Positions 61,501-64,000 of a stretch of DNA of 64,000 bases are shown here, piece by piece; the stretch's first letter is position 1, and every line of letters begins with the position of its first letter. The stretch is from Bacteroidales bacterium (GTDB lineage: Bacteria > Bacteroidota > Bacteroidia > Bacteroidales > JAGOPY01). Where the stretch lies: positions 62,001 through 126,000 of the forward strand of contig JAGOPY010000004.1 of NCBI GenBank assembly GCA_017991835.1, written 5' to 3'. The position numbers were made by a program, and so were the translations under genes. Under the pieces are notes generated by a model. The model made no database searches and was not told the origin of the DNA. It saw only the letters and a program-made list of their open reading frames with translations.

Positions 61501-62306
61501 TCAGGGTCAGTACCGATGGATGGATGGCTTTTGGAAACGGCACCCAGGTGGCACCCAATAATACGGAACTGCCGATGCATGATAATGTAAATAATATGGT
61601 AGGCGTTTTTTGGGATGATTTATATGATGATGAGTTCTTTATGGGCAATATTTTGTATTTTAATGATGTGTTTGGTCATCGTTTTATCATTGAGTGGGAT
61701 AGCATTTCCCATAACGGACCGACCACCTCACCCGTTAAAGAATACTTCCAGGCGATATTGCTTGATCCGGCCTATTATCCGACGACTACCGGTGATGGGG
61801 ATATTATCGTGCAATACAGGATCGTGTCGGATAATTCAAGCAATACGATCGGGATCGAGAATAGTACCCAGGATATCGGCCTGCAGTATGTCTTCAATAC
61901 CGATTACGATCCCACAGCTTCTGTTTTAAAGGATGGGCTGGCTATCCGGTTTACGACCGAACCGCCATTAGCCAATATTCTTACCGGAGCTGACGAATTG
62001 GGAAGAGAAATTGCCAATTCAGGGCCGGAAGGAACCGGTAAGATCCGGAATCATCCGAATCCTTTTAACGGGTCCACCACGATCGAATATACCTTGCCGG
62101 AACAAGGCAGGGCGGTCCTGGCAGTCTATGATACGAGGGGAGAACTGGTCAGGGATCTCTACATCGGGAAACAATCTCCAGGCATTTATACCATTGAATG
62201 GAACGGCTTGAACAATGCCGGAGCGCCGGTGAGCCCGGGGATTTATTTCTGCAGGCTGCAGACGGATGGGTATTCGGAAACGATTAAAATGTTCCTTTTG
62301 AAATAA
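58530..62306 (+). CDS. C25 (gingipain-like) family protein with T9SS type A sorting domain
   Basis: A 1258-aa secreted protein: signal peptide (1-20), a gingipain-type propeptide (to about 215), a C25 caspase-like domain (215-590), Ig-like and repeated DUF-type beta domains, and a T9SS type A domain at the end (NHPNPFNGSTTIEYTL). The catalytic Cys486 is in TSIGCGVAAFN, but the position of the catalytic His reads NYRGEGW (Glu451) where active gingipains have GHG; a His three residues on (WHAN) might not serve. So it may be inactive or use a different mechanism. Confidence 0.88.
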   Translation: MKKVFFILLVAILAPFSLIADWIPFDSKSTPHTPPGVTILSDDQNSTVIKIELGGIDLSDFQAEGKNYQVADLLTGTFTSDPGYPEVPYLANILAVPDRAAISLEVVETGETRIFSNISLPPSRISPVEGSPEPPYMENAGIYQSGKLFPAEFAKADPPAIFRDFRIARISVFPVHYLPAKKELQVVSSITVRVNYAAGEAINPKITAKRSIAPSYGQLYRSLILNYPQVLESCYGGREEGRELILCIMPDIFAESFQVYADWKRQSGIDVHVTKFSDIGANASNPDIIKAHIADAYHNWEYPPTYVLLVGDDGVCPKKIVVYPDYSFPNEDFFVEVDGNDYFPEMLIGRFTNEAEFRMQVMINKLLKYEKEPFVQDASWLKKGTCCSNNAYPSQVETKRFAYHKMMDEGNFLAVDTLMSNGTGGSGCTVDLQDVTAAINNGRSFLNYRGEGWYDGWHANCYYFSVSDVAVLNNTNKTPFVTSIGCGVAAFNASGGNCFGEEWMEMGSMSAPRGAAAFLGPTSNTHTAFNNEIDKGIYIGMFDEGLETPGQALLRGKFNMYTVFGDVYWVEYHFKIYCCLGDPSIHIWKTIPQNVNVVFPPTIPVGVSEAEIKVTTMFLAPVKNATVCVTGDEVFATGITDSNGVAVLTISSTEEELLTLTVRGGNVIPSQDTIETFQYDVFIEPAGDPVMDDLDGNNDGLVNPNEHCSVTYTLSNWGVETAYDVQAVLTSEDTAFVEILTSGPVDFGNIYPSLSSSGSPFQIYIKPGCPVGQNITLQLHITCDTSFWDYSHTENIKGCRIGIDQFVISDPCAAPDMNFRLDPGETDVVVLSVKNTGEDLAPDLKGILRSDDPFITVTDSTGTFGTINMGDLAMNMENVFMVSVSPSCPADYMAGFTLKAFTQNGNYPYQTLIDFQIPVSKLIPSDYTGPDAYGYYAYSSDDAFYDPRPEFNWIELEGGGTQIFLPQNSNYTTTLNIPFPFKYYGINYNQVRVSTDGWMAFGNGTQVAPNNTELPMHDNVNNMVGVFWDDLYDDEFFMGNILYFNDVFGHRFIIEWDSISHNGPTTSPVKEYFQAILLDPAYYPTTTGDGDIIVQYRIVSDNSSNTIGIENSTQDIGLQYVFNTDYDPTASVLKDGLAIRFTTEPPLANILTGADELGREIANSGPEGTGKIRNHPNPFNGSTTIEYTLPEQGRAVLAVYDTRGELVRDLYIGKQSPGIYTIEWNGLNNAGAPVSPGIYFCRLQTDGYSETIKMFLLK

Positions 62307-62340
62307 AATGAAAAATGTAAAATGCAAAACGGAACATGAA

Positions 62341-63111
62341 TCACACCGCTACCCTCGTCACCCTCACAAAATCCTCCACACTGAGCTGTTCTGCCCTTTT
62401 GCCGGCCAGGTGAAGGATTTCACCGCGTTCGTAATCGATATAAAACGACTTTAAAGAATTCCGGAGCGTTTTCCGGCGCTGGTTGAAAGCGGTCTTGACC
62501 ACCCGGAAGAACAACTCTTCATCGCAGTCAAGTCTTTCCGTATCGTTCCTGGTAAGCCGTATCACAGCCGATTTGACCCTGGGTGGCGGGACGAAAACGT
62601 TTTCGTTCACCGTAAACAGGTATTCGATCCGGTAATAGGCCTGGAGCAATACGCTCAGGATGCCGTAGGTTTTCGATCCCGGTCCCGCGGCAAGCCTCTC
62701 CGCAACCTCTTTCTGAACCATTCCAACGACCTCTGTTACGTTCTGCCTCTCTTCCAGGATCCGGAAAAATATCTGGCTCGAAATATTGTATGGAAAATTC
62801 CCGATAACAGCATAAGGCCCTGTAAAAATCTTCGCTGTGTTCATCCTGAGATAATCACCGTGAATGAATCGCGCCTCATGACCGGGAAACGCGTTATTCA
62901 AATAATCGATCGCCTCCCTGTCCGTATCGATGAAATAGCATTCAATTCCCGGCAAATCCAGCAGGTACTTCGTCAAAACCCCCATCCCCGGCCCGATCTC
63001 AAGCAAACTGCCGACTGCCGACTGCCGACTGCCGACTATTTTCCTGGCAATATTCTCATCTTTCAGAAAATGCTGCCCCAGGTGCTTTTTCGGCCTGACA
63101 AAATTATTCAC
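62341..63111 (-). CDS. rsmA: 16S rRNA dimethyladenosine transferase
   Basis: A 256-aa KsgA/RsmA enzyme that dimethylates two adenosines near the 3' end of 16S rRNA. Motifs: RPKKHLGQHFLKDENIA, LLEIGPGMGVLTKYLL (SAM), and NFPYNISSQIF (motif IV). Residues 27-35 (GSRQSAVGS) are encoded by an AGTCGGC heptad array in the loop before the SAM motif; relatives have about ten residues there, so length is kept. Confidence 0.96.
   Translation of the reverse strand: MNNFVRPKKHLGQHFLKDENIARKIVGSRQSAVGSLLEIGPGMGVLTKYLLDLPGIECYFIDTDREAIDYLNNAFPGHEARFIHGDYLRMNTAKIFTGPYAVIGNFPYNISSQIFFRILEERQNVTEVVGMVQKEVAERLAAGPGSKTYGILSVLLQAYYRIEYLFTVNENVFVPPPRVKSAVIRLTRNDTERLDCDEELFFRVVKTAFNQRRKTLRNSLKSFYIDYERGEILHLAGKRAEQLSVEDFVRVTRVAV
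63007..63038 (-). repeat. AGTCGGC heptad array inside rsmA
   Basis: Four units of AGTCGGC (minus strand), translated in frame as VGSRQSAVGS, the same family as the arrays at 3444 and 35667. Confidence 0.9.
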
Positions 63112-63122
63112 ACAAAAAGTTC

Positions 63123-64000
63123 TTAATTATTAAAATCGCCGCGAAGCTGGCGGAAACGCTTTCTGGCTTCGGTGGCGAAAAGACTGCCGGGATAATCGAG
63201 CATAAGCTGCTGGTAAAGCTCCAGGGCAAGCGGATCATTCCCGAAAACTTCCGCCTGCATCTCCGCCCTTTTAAACAGCGCATTGTCGGCCAGGATATCC
63301 CTCGAATATACTTTGACAAGGGTTGCAAGGAGAGAATCGGCCAGATCGAATTTCTTCTGCCGTATAAAGATTTCTGCCTTACTGAATAAAACCTCATCGT
63401 CGAGGGGATTGTAAAGCCCCATCATGGCAATGGAATCGAGGGTGATTACCGCGAGGCTGTCCTGGTTGCGGTATTTGAGCAGGTCGGCCCGCGCAAAACA
63501 GGCGAGGGTGGTGTAAGTGCTGTCGGCATCCATGTTATCGCCTATCAACAACGACAAATCCATCGCATCATTGGCGATCAGCTTGGATGTGGCGGCTTTC
63601 AGCACATCGAGCTGCGCTTTTGCCCATTCGAACTCGCCGATATAGTACGACAGGCGGGCATTCCTGAACTTGGCTTCATGCCCTTTCGGATCGTTCTTGA
63701 ACATTTTTTCTACCTGCGAATAAAGCAACGATGCTTCCCATACCTCTCCGACGAAAAGGTAGATATCGCCGAGTTCCAGCTTGATGTCGGCCTTTACCAG
63801 GTCGGGAGCATTCGGGATGCTGAGAATCTCTTCGAGCAATGCCACCGCATCATCGAGCTTGTTGAGGTAAAAGGCCTGCAGGTGCGCCAGGTCACGCATC
63901 AGGATCAATGTACGGGCATTTTTACCGAGAAGTTCGACGGCCGTCAGATATTCTTTTTCAAGGTCTTCCAGGTTATCTTCCCCGCTTCCGTAACCTTCCG
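63123..64000 (-). CDS. Tetratricopeptide-repeat protein, partial (continues beyond the window)
   Basis: The C-terminal about 290 aa of a helical repeat protein; the frame is open from the window edge (EGYGSGEDNLEDLEKEYLTA) so the N-terminus lies beyond 64000. Repeats such as KADIKLELGDIYLFVGEVWEASLLYSQVEK and LYQQLMLDYPGSLFATEARKRFRQLR are TPR/Sel1-like. No catalytic residues. In Bacteroidota such proteins next to rsmA are usually periplasmic or outer-membrane associated; the partner is unknown. It ends 11 nt upstream of the rsmA start. Confidence 0.8.
   Translation of the reverse strand, partial: EGYGSGEDNLEDLEKEYLTAVELLGKNARTLILMRDLAHLQAFYLNKLDDAVALLEEILSIPNAPDLVKADIKLELGDIYLFVGEVWEASLLYSQVEKMFKNDPKGHEAKFRNARLSYYIGEFEWAKAQLDVLKAATSKLIANDAMDLSLLIGDNMDADSTYTTLACFARADLLKYRNQDSLAVITLDSIAMMGLYNPLDDEVLFSKAEIFIRQKKFDLADSLLATLVKVYSRDILADNALFKRAEMQAEVFGNDPLALELYQQLMLDYPGSLFATEARKRFRQLRGDFNN

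Overview
This window is ordinary bacterial chromosome from a Bacteroidota organism, most likely an uncultured Bacteroidales/Marinilabiliales-type lineage. Evidence: several promoters carry the Bacteroidota -7 element TAnnTTTG; secreted proteins end in type IX secretion (T9SS) sorting domains; lipoproteins have Sec/lipobox signals; the N2O reductase is of the Sec-exported (clade II) type. No rRNA, tRNA or CRISPR array was seen.

Layout. 37-2850: acyl-CoA synthetase, a small P-loop kinase and a dCMP deaminase. 2972-9539: a complete clade II nos cluster (cytochrome c lipoprotein, nosZ, a NosB-like membrane protein, nosL, nosD, nosF, nosY), preceded by a perfect 16-bp CRP/FNR-type palindrome. 9696-14059: a small zinc-ribbon protein, an asparaginase-family Ntn hydrolase, a TSUP permease and dxs. 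14210-20837 (minus strand): a suf operon read sufB-C-D-S-E-T, interrupted by a four-helix-bundle protein gene. 21335-27878: surface and secreted proteins (FISUMP, C10 peptidase, CpeT-like), a truncated toxin-antitoxin pair and a frameshifted IPTL-CTERM-like gene. 27992-35664: GH13 glucosidase, LTA-synthase-like enzyme, GDPD, thiL, uvrC. 35850-43475: a strikingly AT-rich island. 43539-48216: metallopeptidase, acyl-CoA dehydrogenase, a two-gene 2-oxoacid:acceptor oxidoreductase. 48349-62306: four large exported proteins (two BNR-propeller paralogues, a broken T9SS type B adhesin, a C25/gingipain-like protein). 62341-64000: rsmA and a TPR protein running off the edge.

The most interesting region is the AT-rich island. 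It consists of two units, a tightly packed four-gene operon (DUF1848 protein, minimal UvrD-like helicase, unknown 551-aa protein, long protein with a SAM-methyltransferase-like domain) and a single gene fusing a PD-(D/E)xK nuclease-like domain to an ImmA/IrrE metallopeptidase. Each unit ends in a roughly 130-140 nt imperfect palindrome that starts with TAAC and ends with GTTA, the layout of integron attC sites. I read this as an integrase-less cassette array carrying a candidate, undescribed defence-type module; the function is inference.

A second theme is an abundance of short tandem, mostly 7-bp, repeats. They bracket single genes in inverted orientation, supply start or stop codons (dxs, TSUP, dCMP deaminase), are read in frame inside rsmA, and lie exactly where one unit would switch the sorting domain of the type B adhesin in or out of frame. 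Larger dispersed repeats (about 100-bp inverted repeats with AACCACAAAG ends, CGGATT repeats, a REP hairpin inside the nos cluster) fill most intergenic gaps.
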